Shown: positions 45,630 to 54,629, numbered from the stretch's first letter. The stretch: 64,000 nt of DNA from Bifidobacterium catenulatum DSM 16992 = JCM 1194 = LMG 11043 (GCF_001025195.1 NZ_AP012325.1:558001-622000); one strand, 5' to 3'. Notes: generated by a model from the sequence alone, not told the origin. Program-made: numbers and translations.

Positions 45630-48600
45630 ATGAAAATCCGCAAACCGCTGGCAGCGCTGCTAGCGACGGCCACAATGGCCGCATTGGCAGCGACTTCCGG
45701 CGCTGCGACCGCGCTGGCGATCGAGAATCCCACAGTGACCGTGCATCTCGACCAGACCGGCTGCACCGAGAACACCAACAACACCAATTGCCAGATTACC
45801 CACGGTTCGACAGGCTTCCTGTATGGCCTGACCGATGATGGCGTTTCCAGCGACACCACGCTCAACGGCCTGTCGCTCGATTCCAACAGCGTGCTGGTCG
45901 GCAAATCCCCAGACGGCGTGCAACACCCCAATGGCGATGTGCTGAACACCACCGACCAGTGGAAGCGCAACGGCGGCGGCGAAATCCAGGTGTACATGAA
46001 GGAAGCCTACAAGAACTTCCCATATGTGGCCTATGGCGATGGCGGCATGGACGGCGACTATGTGCCGAAGCTCAAGGAAATGGTCACCAAGTTCAACACC
46101 AAGTACCCGGACCTTAAGGATGACATCGTCTGGATTCCGTTCAACGAACCGGACATCAGCGACGCGAACTACTACAACTTGACGAACTACAACAGCAAGT
46201 ACGACAGCGTTCGCACGAAATTCTTCGAGGATTGGAACAAGGCCGTCGAAGCAATCCGTTCGGTATATCCGCAGGCCCGTATCGGCGGCCCGAACAACAG
46301 CGCCTACTCCGACCGGTTTTATCGTGACTTCTTCCAGAATGCCAAGGAGCATGGTACTGTACCGGATGTCGTCACCTGGCATGAGCTCGGTTCCGGTTTC
46401 GGCAGCTACCTGAGCAACTTCCAGAAGTGGAAGACGCTGGAAAAGGATGTTCTTTCCGATTACGCGCCGCCCGAGAACACCGGTCTCAAGCAGGGGCAGA
46501 CCATCAAGGTCAGCATCAACGAATACGCATGGAAGGACCAGAACGGCAAGGCCATCGAGCAGGTCAAACCTGGCCGTCTGCTGCAGTACGTGGCCCGCTT
46601 CGAAAAGACCGGCGCCCAGGGCGCGCTGCCGTACTGGTACCCGGCCGGCGATCTCGACTGGCTGGTCACCAAGAACAACCAGGTGACCGGTTCCTACTGG
46701 CTGTACTACTGGTACGGGCTCATGAAGGGCGATCTGCTCAAGGTCGACCTGCCTGATGAGAACGGCAAGCCGCAGGTGCTCGCCTCCTACAACAAGGACA
46801 GCAACCAGACCCAGATCCTGCTTGGCGGCTCGAACGAAAGCTCGTATTCCACGACGTTGAACCTGAGCGCGTTGCCCGACAAGTACCCGAACGGTGCCCA
46901 TGTGACAATCTATGCGACCGATTCCACCGCTCCGGCCAATCTTAGCAATGTGTCAGTCAACGTTCCGGCTGCTTCCGACGGCCCGTACGTGGTAGCGGAA
47001 CAGGACCTCAGCATCGCCAACGGCCAGGCCAGCCTGCCGCTGAACAATCTTAAGGGCGACAGCGCTTACTACGCGGTTATCGCGCCGGCCACGTCGCAAG
47101 GCAAGGTCTCCAACAGCACTGTCGAAGCCGAATACGCCCGCCGCAACGGCACCGCCAAGGTGACCTACGGTAATGCCAGCGGATACTCCGGCACCGGCTA
47201 CGTCGAGGGCGCCGATGCCACCGCATCCAGCGACTTCTTCGTCGATTCGAAGAAGAACGGATACAACGAGGTTATGTTGCGCTACAGTGCTCCGAAGGCA
47301 GACGGCCAGAACGCGAAGCGCACCGTTACGCTGAAGATCAATCCGAACGAAAACTCCGCAAGAAACGATGCCCAGGAACTGACGCTCCAGCTGCCGGAAA
47401 CCAAGGATGCCAACACCTGGCAGACTGCCAAGGTTCGCATCTACATGCCGCTGGGCCTCAACCAGATCACCGTGGAAGGCTATGGTACCCAGGGCATGCT
47501 CATCGATTCGGTGAGCACAGCCAGCGCCGATGACTCCTCGGTGACCCGTTACGAGGCGGAGGATTCCTCCAACACGTTCAACGGCAGTGCCAAGGCGAGT
47601 GCCGATAACAACGCCTCGAACAGCCGCATCGTCGGCAACGTCGGCAATGGTGCGAACAACTGGTTCCAGTTCAACAAGGTGACCGTGCCGGAGGATGGCA
47701 ACTATACGCTGACCATCGGCTACGCCCAGTGGGAGTACACCGCGAACAACACCTGGCAGATCGTGAACCGTTGGGCGGATATGTCGGTGAACGGCGAGAC
47801 CTCGAAGCACCTGGTGTTCGCCAACACCCGTGGCTGGAGCAACTTCTGGACTACTTCGGTGCGCGTGAACCTCAAGAAGGGCGAGAATACCATCCGCTTC
47901 GGCAACGCGAACACGGGCACGGCTTCTGAAAGCGGCAAGGCCAGCGGTTGGGCGCCGAACTTCGACTACATCCAGGTCGCTCCCACCGTGGATTCGAGCA
48001 GCGTGAAGTACACCACCGCGGACGGCAGCGAGATCAAGTCGATCACCTCGCTGACGGCCAAGGCGAATTGTCTTAAGGACGGTGTGCTGACGCTGACGGA
48101 AGGTGACAGCGTTGATGTGGAAGTGAACATCAAACCGATTAACGCGACTGATGCAACGCTCGTCTGGGCGTCCTCCGACTCGTCCGTCGCGACGGCCGAA
48201 GAGCAGGAAGACGCCGATGGTATTGCAACGCAGTCCGTGAAACTTGTTGACAGCCGCACGATTCATGCGCTCAAGGCCGGTGAGACGACCTTCACCGTGA
48301 CTCCTGCCGTTAACGCCGAGAATGGTGTTTCCGCCACTTTCAAGGTGATTGTGACGGCCAAGGAGCCTGAGCCTGTTTCCGCCGACAAGTCCAAGCTGCA
48401 GGCCGCAGTGGACGAGGCCGGCAAGCTGGATGAGAAGGACTATACCGTCGACAGCTGGAAGGTGTTCACCGGGCAGCTGGAATCCGCGAAGAAGGTCCTC
48501 GCCGATGAGAACGCCACTCAGGACGACGTGGACTCCGCACTCAAGACGCTGAAGGACGCTCAGTCCGGGCTGGTCAAAGCTGATAGCGGCTCCACCGGTG

Positions 48601-48851
48601 GTAGTACGTCCGGCGGTTCCAGCGCTGGAAATACCGGGAATATCGGAAACACCGGGAACACGGGAAGCGGCGGTTCTCATGATGCGAGTGCCGCCTCCAC
48701 CGGTGCGGCGAACGGCAACGACTCCGCCAACGGTGGCCAGCTCGGGTTGGTCAGCACGGGTGCAGGCATTGCTCTGGTTGCCGGCGTTGCAGCACTGCTG
48801 GCTGTGGCAGGTGCTGTGATCGCAGTACTACGCCGCCGTAACGCGATCTGA
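45630..48851 (+). CDS. Secreted, membrane-anchored GH39 alpha-L-arabinofuranosidase (GAfase/AAfase-like)
   Basis: This 1073-residue surface enzyme has an Ala-rich signal peptide ending near residue 31 and a GH39 domain (about 35-410) with acid/base Glu173 in PFNEPD and nucleophile Glu298 in SINEYAW. After it come two CBM35-like domains (starts near EAEYARRNG and YEAEDSSN), a bacterial Ig-like segment (about 790-915), a FIVAR module (about 920-985), a Gly/Ser/Asn linker and a C-terminal helix ending RRRNAI. Bifidobacterial relatives release alpha-Gal-(1,3)-arabinose (GAfase) or beta-Arap-(1,3)-arabinose (AAfase) from arabinogalactan side chains. Which one applies is not readable here. AAAAGGAG precedes ATG 45630. 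Confidence 0.88.
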   Translation: MKIRKPLAALLATATMAALAATSGAATALAIENPTVTVHLDQTGCTENTNNTNCQITHGSTGFLYGLTDDGVSSDTTLNGLSLDSNSVLVGKSPDGVQHPNGDVLNTTDQWKRNGGGEIQVYMKEAYKNFPYVAYGDGGMDGDYVPKLKEMVTKFNTKYPDLKDDIVWIPFNEPDISDANYYNLTNYNSKYDSVRTKFFEDWNKAVEAIRSVYPQARIGGPNNSAYSDRFYRDFFQNAKEHGTVPDVVTWHELGSGFGSYLSNFQKWKTLEKDVLSDYAPPENTGLKQGQTIKVSINEYAWKDQNGKAIEQVKPGRLLQYVARFEKTGAQGALPYWYPAGDLDWLVTKNNQVTGSYWLYYWYGLMKGDLLKVDLPDENGKPQVLASYNKDSNQTQILLGGSNESSYSTTLNLSALPDKYPNGAHVTIYATDSTAPANLSNVSVNVPAASDGPYVVAEQDLSIANGQASLPLNNLKGDSAYYAVIAPATSQGKVSNSTVEAEYARRNGTAKVTYGNASGYSGTGYVEGADATASSDFFVDSKKNGYNEVMLRYSAPKADGQNAKRTVTLKINPNENSARNDAQELTLQLPETKDANTWQTAKVRIYMPLGLNQITVEGYGTQGMLIDSVSTASADDSSVTRYEAEDSSNTFNGSAKASADNNASNSRIVGNVGNGANNWFQFNKVTVPEDGNYTLTIGYAQWEYTANNTWQIVNRWADMSVNGETSKHLVFANTRGWSNFWTTSVRVNLKKGENTIRFGNANTGTASESGKASGWAPNFDYIQVAPTVDSSSVKYTTADGSEIKSITSLTAKANCLKDGVLTLTEGDSVDVEVNIKPINATDATLVWASSDSSVATAEEQEDADGIATQSVKLVDSRTIHALKAGETTFTVTPAVNAENGVSATFKVIVTAKEPEPVSADKSKLQAAVDEAGKLDEKDYTVDSWKVFTGQLESAKKVLADENATQDDVDSALKTLKDAQSGLVKADSGSTGGSTSGGSSAGNTGNIGNTGNTGSGGSHDASAASTGAANGNDSANGGQLGLVSTGAGIALVAGVAALLAVAGAVIAVLRRRNAI

Positions 48852-48877
48852 TTTCCGGCAAAGACGGTTTCATAGGT

Positions 48878-48921
48878 GCATGCTGCCCGGTGGCCATGAT
48901 ATGGACCATCGGGCAACATGC
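48878..48921 (+). terminator. Hairpin behind the GH39 gene
   Basis: GCATGCTGCCCGGTGG pairs imperfectly with CCATCGGGCAACATGC around a 12-base loop. No T tract follows, so termination strength is uncertain. Confidence 0.55.
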
Positions 48922-49024
48922 CCTGCAATCCCTCGTGTACAGGCATGCTATCGGTAGCTTGCGCAAGAGAGATTGCTGCGAGCAAGGCGCTTTTCCGAGG
49001 CGGGTTCGTGCGCTAAATATGCAC

Positions 49025-49036
49025 GGAAACGTTTCC
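49025..49036. promoter_or_regulatory. LacI-type operator GGAAACGTTTCC
   Basis: An exact copy of the palindrome at 40046-40057, 128 bases upstream of the MFS transporter start. It links this gene to the LacI regulator at 39032. Confidence 0.75.
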
Positions 49037-49112
49037 GGAAATACGAGTATTCGATTTCCGGCGTGTTATCTGGCTTACAGTAAAACGCTGTAAGAACGCA
49101 TATTGAACAGCG

Positions 49113-49150
49113 GCTTATGTCGTCTCTACGGCAGGGGCGCCAACATAAGC
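49113..49150 (+). repeat. Inverted repeat in the MFS transporter leader
   Basis: GCTTATGT and ACATAAGC flank a 22-base loop, ending one base before AGGAGC. The RNA hairpin would sit directly against the ribosome site. Confidence 0.55.
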
Positions 49151-49164
49151 ACAGGAGCTTACTC

Positions 49165-50490
49165 ATGCAAACCGCACAGAGCAACAGTGAAGTACTCGTA
49201 GACCCGGATACGTTGTCTCCGGAAACAGGAGAACCATTCTCGCGGGCAATGACGGCTCGCTACCTCGGTGCCTTCGTTATTTTCGCAATCCTTAATTGCG
49301 CCGCATTCGTGCTGAACGGCAATACGCTCATGCCTCAGCATCTGAAGGACCTGGGATACAACGAAACGGAAGCCACCACCGCACTCGGTACCATCACCTC
49401 ACTGACCGCGATCGTTGGTCTGCTGTCCGGCTACATCTGGGGCGCATTCTCCGATCACACTCGTTCCCGCTTCGGCAAGCGCACGCCATGGATCTTCGCA
49501 GGTTCCATTGTGGCAGGCATCGGCTTGTACCTGCTCGGCTCCTTCGGCGATGTGCCGAGCCTGACCGCCAGCTATATGCTGAACAACCTCGGCCAGGGCG
49601 CCATCCAGACTCCGATGTTCGCCATCCTCGCCGATCGTGTTCCCAAGTCCGTGCGCGGCACGCTGTCCGCAGGCCTGGGCGCAACCGCGCTGGGCACTCC
49701 TGTCGGCCAGTTCCTCAGCTCGCTGTTCCTCGGACAGCCGTATCAGAACATGGGCTTCGTCGTCGGCGCGCTGATGATTGCGGCCTCCGGCATCATCCCG
49801 CTGCTGATCCTGCCGCGCGAGCGCAGCTCCAAGAACGATGGCGACGGCAAGAGCGGTGCCGAAGCTGCCAAGGAAGCGCTGGAGAACCTGCTGCCTCCAA
49901 AGCTCAAGGGCGCGCACGACTTCTACAAGGCTTGCGGCGGCCGTCTGCTGATGATGGCCAGCTATGCCATGATCTCCCAGTACACGCTGTACATCTTCGA
50001 GAACTATGTCGGTCTGACCGTGCAGGAAGCCGCCAAGGCAATGGGCACGCTGTCCGCCGTCACCTTCGTCGTGTCGCTGATCGGTTTGGCTGTCTCCGGC
50101 CCGCTGTCCGACAGGATTAAGGCGCGTAAGATGCCGATTGCAATCGCCTGCGTGCTGTTCATCATCGGCACGCTGTGCCCGGTGGCGTTCCGCAGTGTCA
50201 ACGGCGTGCTGCTGTACGCCGCATTCGCCGGGCTCGGCTATGGCGTGTACATCGCCGTCGATGGTGCTCTGAACGTCGACGTGATTCCTGAAGAGGCGCA
50301 GCATAACCGTACCGGCGGCAAGTACATCGGCTTCGGCAATCTCGCCAATACTTGCGGCCAGGTGCTGGCTCCGGCCACCACCGCCATGCTGGTTGCGGTT
50401 ACCGGAACCTACTACAGCGCATTCATCGTCTCTGCCCTGTGCGCATTGGGCGGCGTGCTGCTGATCCTGTGGATCAAGAACGTGAAGTAG
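49165..50490 (+). CDS. MFS sugar transporter
   Basis: This 441-residue major facilitator protein has 12 predicted helices. The loop 2-3 signature appears as GAFSDHTRSRFGKRTPWI (about 96-113) and its second-half counterpart is SGPLSDRIKARKMP. It resembles bifidobacterial MFS carriers placed next to glycosidase genes, probably proton-coupled uptake of a small sugar or disaccharide. CAGGAGC precedes ATG 49165. Operator sharing with the ABC operon suggests two parallel uptake routes for GH39 products. The ligand is inferred from context. Confidence 0.88.
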   Translation: MQTAQSNSEVLVDPDTLSPETGEPFSRAMTARYLGAFVIFAILNCAAFVLNGNTLMPQHLKDLGYNETEATTALGTITSLTAIVGLLSGYIWGAFSDHTRSRFGKRTPWIFAGSIVAGIGLYLLGSFGDVPSLTASYMLNNLGQGAIQTPMFAILADRVPKSVRGTLSAGLGATALGTPVGQFLSSLFLGQPYQNMGFVVGALMIAASGIIPLLILPRERSSKNDGDGKSGAEAAKEALENLLPPKLKGAHDFYKACGGRLLMMASYAMISQYTLYIFENYVGLTVQEAAKAMGTLSAVTFVVSLIGLAVSGPLSDRIKARKMPIAIACVLFIIGTLCPVAFRSVNGVLLYAAFAGLGYGVYIAVDGALNVDVIPEEAQHNRTGGKYIGFGNLANTCGQVLAPATTAMLVAVTGTYYSAFIVSALCALGGVLLILWIKNVK

Positions 50491-50535
50491 GTTTTTATTT
50501 ACCACGAATCAGTCATCGACAACTGATTCATAGTC

Positions 50536-50577
50536 ATATGAAGCGCATGGGATGCGTGCATTCCATGCGCTTCATAT
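50536..50577 (+). terminator. Rho-independent terminator
   Basis: ATATGAAGCGCATGG and its exact complement flank a 12-base loop behind the MFS gene. It overlaps the possible -10 box of the following mini-ORF. Confidence 0.85.
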
Positions 50578-50588
50578 ATTGTGCACAC

Positions 50589-50645
50589 ATGTATTGCGTT
50601 TGCGACGACAGCAGCCTGATAACACCCTATAGAAGCGCCTTATAG
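50589..50645 (+). CDS. Candidate Cys-containing leader mini-ORF (MYCVC...)
   Basis: An 18-codon ORF begins Met-Tyr-Cys-Val-Cys-Asp-Asp upstream of the methionine-transport operon. TATATT at 50575-50580 ends eight bases before the ATG, the same leaderless geometry as the poly-Cys ORF at 16752. Its stop codon overlaps a 7-base-pair hairpin (AGCGCCT, loop TAT, AGGCGTT; 50634-50650). Two Cys codons are weak evidence, so this is a candidate only. Confidence 0.35.
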   Translation: MYCVCDDSSLITPYRSAL

Positions 50646-50767
50646 GCGTTGCAACAGCCGATAAGAAGCGCATATAGCCACGCCGGCATTGACAAGGATG
50701 TTTCCCGATATCTTGTGGGTATTCGCTTGAAAACAACGAAAACCACAGGAGAGAGGAGACAGGGAAC

Positions 50768-51790
50768 ATGAAGTATGCGGTGATTGGCGCTGGCGGCATG
50801 GGCATCCAGTACGGCGTGCTGCTGCAGGAATTCGCGCACAAGGATGTCGATTTCATCGATACGTGGAAGCCAAACGTCGAGAAGATTCGCGAGCAAGGCG
50901 GCGCCTACGTGTCTCAAGATGGTGAAGACCGCCATCTCGTGCCGATTAACGTGTACTACCCGGAGGAATACGCCGGCCAGCCAGATGTGTGGATCGTGTT
51001 CCTCAAGCAGATGCAGCTTGACGGCGTGCTCAAGCGTTGCGCCCACCTGTTCAACGAGAAGCAGATTGTGTTCTCCGCCATGAACGGCTATGGACACTTC
51101 GAAAAGCTCAACGAATACTTCTCCAAAGACCGCATCTACGGCGGCACCGCACTGATCGGTGCCTACGTGTACGGCCCCGGCGATTTCAACTTCACCGGCG
51201 GGGCACATGCCAAGGCCATGAACCTGTGTGCCTACGCGGATGATGTGACTGATGAGGTGCGCAAACACGAGCAGGCGCTGTACGAGGATTTCGCAACGGC
51301 CACACTCAACCCAACCATCGTGGACAACTTCATCGGCATGTGCATGGCGAAAATCGTATTCAACTCGGTGCTGAACACGCTGTGTACCATGTACCAGATC
51401 CGCTTCGGCGAATTTCATGCGCATCCCGACGCGCGTTGGCTCACCGAACAGCTGGTCGACGAAGCTTACAGCGCGGCCGAAGCAGCCGGATACCAACTGT
51501 TGGGCACGCGCGAAACGGAAGTCGAAACCATTCTGCACACTGCGGGCGTGGCTCATCCGCTGCACTATCCGTCCATGTATCAAGACCTGACTAAGGGACG
51601 TCCGACGGAAGTCGACTACATCAACGGCTATATCGCCAAAGTCGGACGCGAGCATGGCTACGAATGCAAGCTGCACGAATTCCTAACCCGCGAAGTGCAT
51701 CTCACCGAACAAGCCTTCGCCATCCACAATCCAGGCATCGTCGCACAGGCCAAAGCCGACGTCGAAGCCAGTAAGCCGGTAACGGAATAA
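50768..51790 (+). CDS. Ketopantoate reductase family protein (ApbA/PanE-like)
   Basis: This NAD(P)-dependent 2-ketoacid reductase-type protein has 340 residues. The Rossmann loop is VIGAGGMG (residues 5-12). The C-terminal helical domain contains KIVFNSVLNTLCTMYQI (about residue 197), with the conserved Lys and Asn of the family, and a late Ser/Asp region near HYPSMYQDLTKGR. It is the first gene of an operon with methionine-type transport and an aminotransferase, not pantothenate genes, so its substrate may be another 2-keto or 2-hydroxy acid. GGAGAGAGGAGA precedes ATG 50768. The function is unproven. Confidence 0.75.
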   Translation: MKYAVIGAGGMGIQYGVLLQEFAHKDVDFIDTWKPNVEKIREQGGAYVSQDGEDRHLVPINVYYPEEYAGQPDVWIVFLKQMQLDGVLKRCAHLFNEKQIVFSAMNGYGHFEKLNEYFSKDRIYGGTALIGAYVYGPGDFNFTGGAHAKAMNLCAYADDVTDEVRKHEQALYEDFATATLNPTIVDNFIGMCMAKIVFNSVLNTLCTMYQIRFGEFHAHPDARWLTEQLVDEAYSAAEAAGYQLLGTRETEVETILHTAGVAHPLHYPSMYQDLTKGRPTEVDYINGYIAKVGREHGYECKLHEFLTREVHLTEQAFAIHNPGIVAQAKADVEASKPVTE

Positions 51791-51829
51791 CCGTAATTTT
51801 TCAAAACAAGTGAGAGAAGGAAAACAACC

Positions 51830-52705
51830 ATGACCATCACTATTTTCAAGAAGCCAAACGGCATCAAACGAATCGCCGCAGCAGTACTCGCCGCTGCAAC
51901 ACTTATTTCCGTTGCGGCATGCGGTTCCGGCAACAGCGCATCCGCGTCCAACAGTCTGAACACCACGAAGGGCAAAACCACCACAATCACCGTCGGCGTG
52001 TGCGCAGGACCATACGGCGACATGGTCGACAAGGTTATCGCGCCGCTGCTGAAAGATGACGGTTTCAAACTGAAAACCAAGCTGTTCAACGATTATGTGC
52101 AGCCCAATAAGGCACTTGCATCCGGTTCCATTCAGGCGAATCTTTTCCAGCATGGCAATTATCTGAAGAAGTTCACCGCCGACAACAATCTCGACCTGAC
52201 CTCCCTTGGACAGACGCCGACTTTGGGATTGGGCATCTATTCCAACAAGTACAAGTCCATCGATGACATCGAAGACGGAGCTACGGTCGCAATCGCCAAC
52301 GATGGCTCTAACCTGGCGCGTTCTCTCGGCGTGCTCCAGCAGCAGGGTCTGGTGACGCTCAAGGGCGAGGTCGATGCTACCAAGGCTACGGTCAACGACA
52401 TCGCATCCAATCCGAAGAACCTCAAAATCAAAACGATTGATGCGGCACAGCTGGCCCGTTCCTTGGGTACTGTTGATGTGGCTCTGGTGCCGGGCAACTA
52501 CTCTTGGGCTGCTGATCTGAAGCCTGCCGACGCGCTCGTCATGGAAAAGCAGGATGATGGCGTGATCGAAGTGTTCGTGGTCCGCACCCAGGACGTCGAT
52601 TCCGACTTCGGCAAGGCTGTCAAGAAACTGCTTGCCAGCCAGAAATTCAAGGACGCCATCGCCAAGAGCGAATTCAAGGATTTCGGCAAGCCGACCACGT
52701 GGTGA
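51830..52705 (+). CDS. metQ: MetQ-type methionine-binding lipoprotein
   Basis: This NlpA-family binding protein has 291 residues. Its lipobox is VAAC near residue 31. The core begins ITVGVCAGPYGDMVDKVIAPL, and the ANLFQHGNYLK block is diagnostic of MetQ/NlpA proteins that bind L- or D-methionine. The usual family residue after VG is Ala or Thr; here it is Cys (VGVCAGP). GAGAAGG precedes ATG 51830. The ATPase follows behind a 9-base-pair hairpin. Confidence 0.88.
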   Translation: MTITIFKKPNGIKRIAAAVLAAATLISVAACGSGNSASASNSLNTTKGKTTTITVGVCAGPYGDMVDKVIAPLLKDDGFKLKTKLFNDYVQPNKALASGSIQANLFQHGNYLKKFTADNNLDLTSLGQTPTLGLGIYSNKYKSIDDIEDGATVAIANDGSNLARSLGVLQQQGLVTLKGEVDATKATVNDIASNPKNLKIKTIDAAQLARSLGTVDVALVPGNYSWAADLKPADALVMEKQDDGVIEVFVVRTQDVDSDFGKAVKKLLASQKFKDAIAKSEFKDFGKPTTW

Positions 52706-52731
52706 CGCTATAGCGTGCGGTAATACAAAGG

Positions 52732-52759
52732 CCCGTATGAATCGAAGAACTCATACGGG
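52732..52759 (+). repeat. Intra-operon hairpin between metQ and metN
   Basis: CCCGTATGA and TCATACGGG flank a 10-base loop without a T tract. It probably lowers expression of the ATPase and permease relative to the binding protein. Confidence 0.65.
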
Positions 52760-52840
52760 ACTTATGTACAAACGAGATTCATCGAACAAAACGTATTGAA
52801 CGAACTTGAACAAGTACTCGAATGAAGCGAGGAACGAACC

Positions 52841-53902
52841 ATGAGCGTTATTGAACTCAACGACGTGTCTGTGACTTTTCATGAAGGCGGGCGAACCGTC
52901 GAAGCGGTCAAGCATGTGAACATCAGCGTGGAAAAAGGCGAGATTTTCGGCATCGTGGGTTTTTCCGGAGCTGGCAAATCCACTTTGGTGCGCACCATCA
53001 ATCTGCTGGAACGACCAACAGGCGGCCATGTAGTGATCGATGGCAACGATATCACCGCACTCAAAGGCAGCCAATTGAGTGACCTGCGCAAGAAAATCGG
53101 CTTTATTTTCCAAGGATTCAACCTGATCACCAACGTTACGGTCGGCAAAAACATTGAATTCGCGCTGAAAGCCGGCGGATATCCGAAAGCGCAGTGGCCG
53201 GAACGTGTCCGCGAACTGCTGGCACTGGTCGGTTTGGAAAACAAGATCGACAGCTACCCATCAAGCCTGTCGGGCGGGCAAAAGCAGCGCGTGTCCATTG
53301 CGCGTGCGCTCGCCAACAAGCCGGAAATCCTGCTGTGCGACGAAGCCACCAGCGCACTCGATCTGGAAACCACAGAAGGCATTCTGACACTCTTGCAGCG
53401 CATCAACCGCGAACTGGGCATTACCATCGTGTTCATCACGCATCAGCTTGACGTGGCGAAGCAAATTTTCGACCGAGTGGCCGTTATGGAAAACGGTGTG
53501 GTAGTGGAGCAGGGCAACACGTTCGACGTGTTCAGCGCTCCGAAACATCCGACCACCAAAGCGTTGGTGGAACGCTACCTTGGCATTGCCGTGCCACCGC
53601 AATTGGTGCCATCGCTGCCGGCCGGCACCATCGTGGAACTGCGATACAAGGGCGATGCGGCACTCGAGCCGCTCATCAGCCAGGTTGCGCAGGATTACGG
53701 TGTGAGCATCGACGTGCTGCATGCGAATGTGGAATATTTCGGTTCGCAGGCCATCGGCATTCTGATTGTGCTTGTTTCCGGCGCGGGGGAGCCGCTGCTG
53801 CAGGCGTTGAACACGTTGAGAACGCATGTATTCAGCTATCGGGAACTTGATCGTGGGCAGCTGGTTGTGGCCGCCGAAGCTGCGGATAATCAGGAGGCAT
53901 GA
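52841..53902 (+). CDS. metN: MetN-type methionine ABC transporter ATPase
   Basis: This 353-residue ATPase has Walker A GFSGAGKST, signature LSGGQKQR, Walker B ILLCDEATSALD and switch His in FITHQLDVAK. The C-terminal NIL domain (about 265-345, including SIDVLHANVEYF) lets intracellular methionine inhibit transport in this family. GAGGAACG precedes the ATG. It overlaps the permease gene by four bases. Confidence 0.93.
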   Translation: MSVIELNDVSVTFHEGGRTVEAVKHVNISVEKGEIFGIVGFSGAGKSTLVRTINLLERPTGGHVVIDGNDITALKGSQLSDLRKKIGFIFQGFNLITNVTVGKNIEFALKAGGYPKAQWPERVRELLALVGLENKIDSYPSSLSGGQKQRVSIARALANKPEILLCDEATSALDLETTEGILTLLQRINRELGITIVFITHQLDVAKQIFDRVAVMENGVVVEQGNTFDVFSAPKHPTTKALVERYLGIAVPPQLVPSLPAGTIVELRYKGDAALEPLISQVAQDYGVSIDVLHANVEYFGSQAIGILIVLVSGAGEPLLQALNTLRTHVFSYRELDRGQLVVAAEAADNQEA

Positions 53903-54567
53903 GAACAATGGAAGAAACTCTGGAAATCCTTCAAGACAATCTTGGGCAAGCACTGATCGACACGGCATATATGGTTGTGGTGTCGGCGATTATCGGCGTG
54001 GTACTGGGCACGCTGGTGGCATTGCTGTTGTATTTGACTGAAAACCGCTTGTTTACGCCGAACCATGCGCTGAACGTTATTGTAGGGTTCATCGTAAACG
54101 CGATTCGCTCGCTGCCGTTCCTGATTCTCATGGTGGTGCTTATCCCGGTTGTGCAATTGATTTTGGGTGACCCTTACACGCCGACCGGTGGCGCAATCTC
54201 CCTGTCGATCGCCGCAGTGCCGTTCTTCGCGCGAATCGCGGAAAGCGCGTTCTCCGAAGTTGATCCGGGCCTGCTTGAGGCTGCCATCTCCACTGGCGCT
54301 ACCACACGCCAAATCATTGTGGATGCGGTGTTTCCGCAAGCTTTGCCGTCGTTTATTCGCGGCGTGGTGCTCACCATCATTTCGCTGATCGGCTATTCTG
54401 CAATGGTCGGCACCATCGGAGCCGGCGGCATCGGCGATATGGCCATTCAATACGGCTATAACCGTTACGAAACCGGCGTGCTTGTTGTGATTGTTATTAT
54501 TCTGATCGTCATTGTGCAGATCATTCAGTGGGTTGGCGATTGGTTCGCGCGCAAGGTGACGCACTGA
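53899..54567 (+). CDS. metI: MetI-type methionine ABC transporter permease
   Basis: This 222-residue permease has five helices. The family blocks are NAIRSLPFLILMVVLIP and the EAA-like loop LLEAAISTGATTRQI. ATG 53899 overlaps the metN stop as ATGA; ATG 53908 is an alternative. The C-terminal VGTIGAGGIGDMAI block is typical of MetI. It is followed by the aminotransferase after 62 bases. Confidence 0.93.
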   Translation: MRTMEETLEILQDNLGQALIDTAYMVVVSAIIGVVLGTLVALLLYLTENRLFTPNHALNVIVGFIVNAIRSLPFLILMVVLIPVVQLILGDPYTPTGGAISLSIAAVPFFARIAESAFSEVDPGLLEAAISTGATTRQIIVDAVFPQALPSFIRGVVLTIISLIGYSAMVGTIGAGGIGDMAIQYGYNRYETGVLVVIVIILIVIVQIIQWVGDWFARKVTH

Positions 54568-54629
54568 TGGTTGCGTATATGCGTGAATGTGCGCATATAC
54601 AGTCGCGAGATGATAGGGAGGGTTGATTA

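Noticed and set aside
46953..48680. Long minus-strand open frame opposite the GH39 gene
   Set aside because: A codon-bias shadow with Arg/Val/Gly-rich composition and no ribosome site. The plus-strand modules are unmistakable.
50768..51790. Pantothenate biosynthesis gene panE
   Set aside because: Only the ketopantoate reductase fold is supported. The operon is about methionine transport and no panB or panC is nearby.
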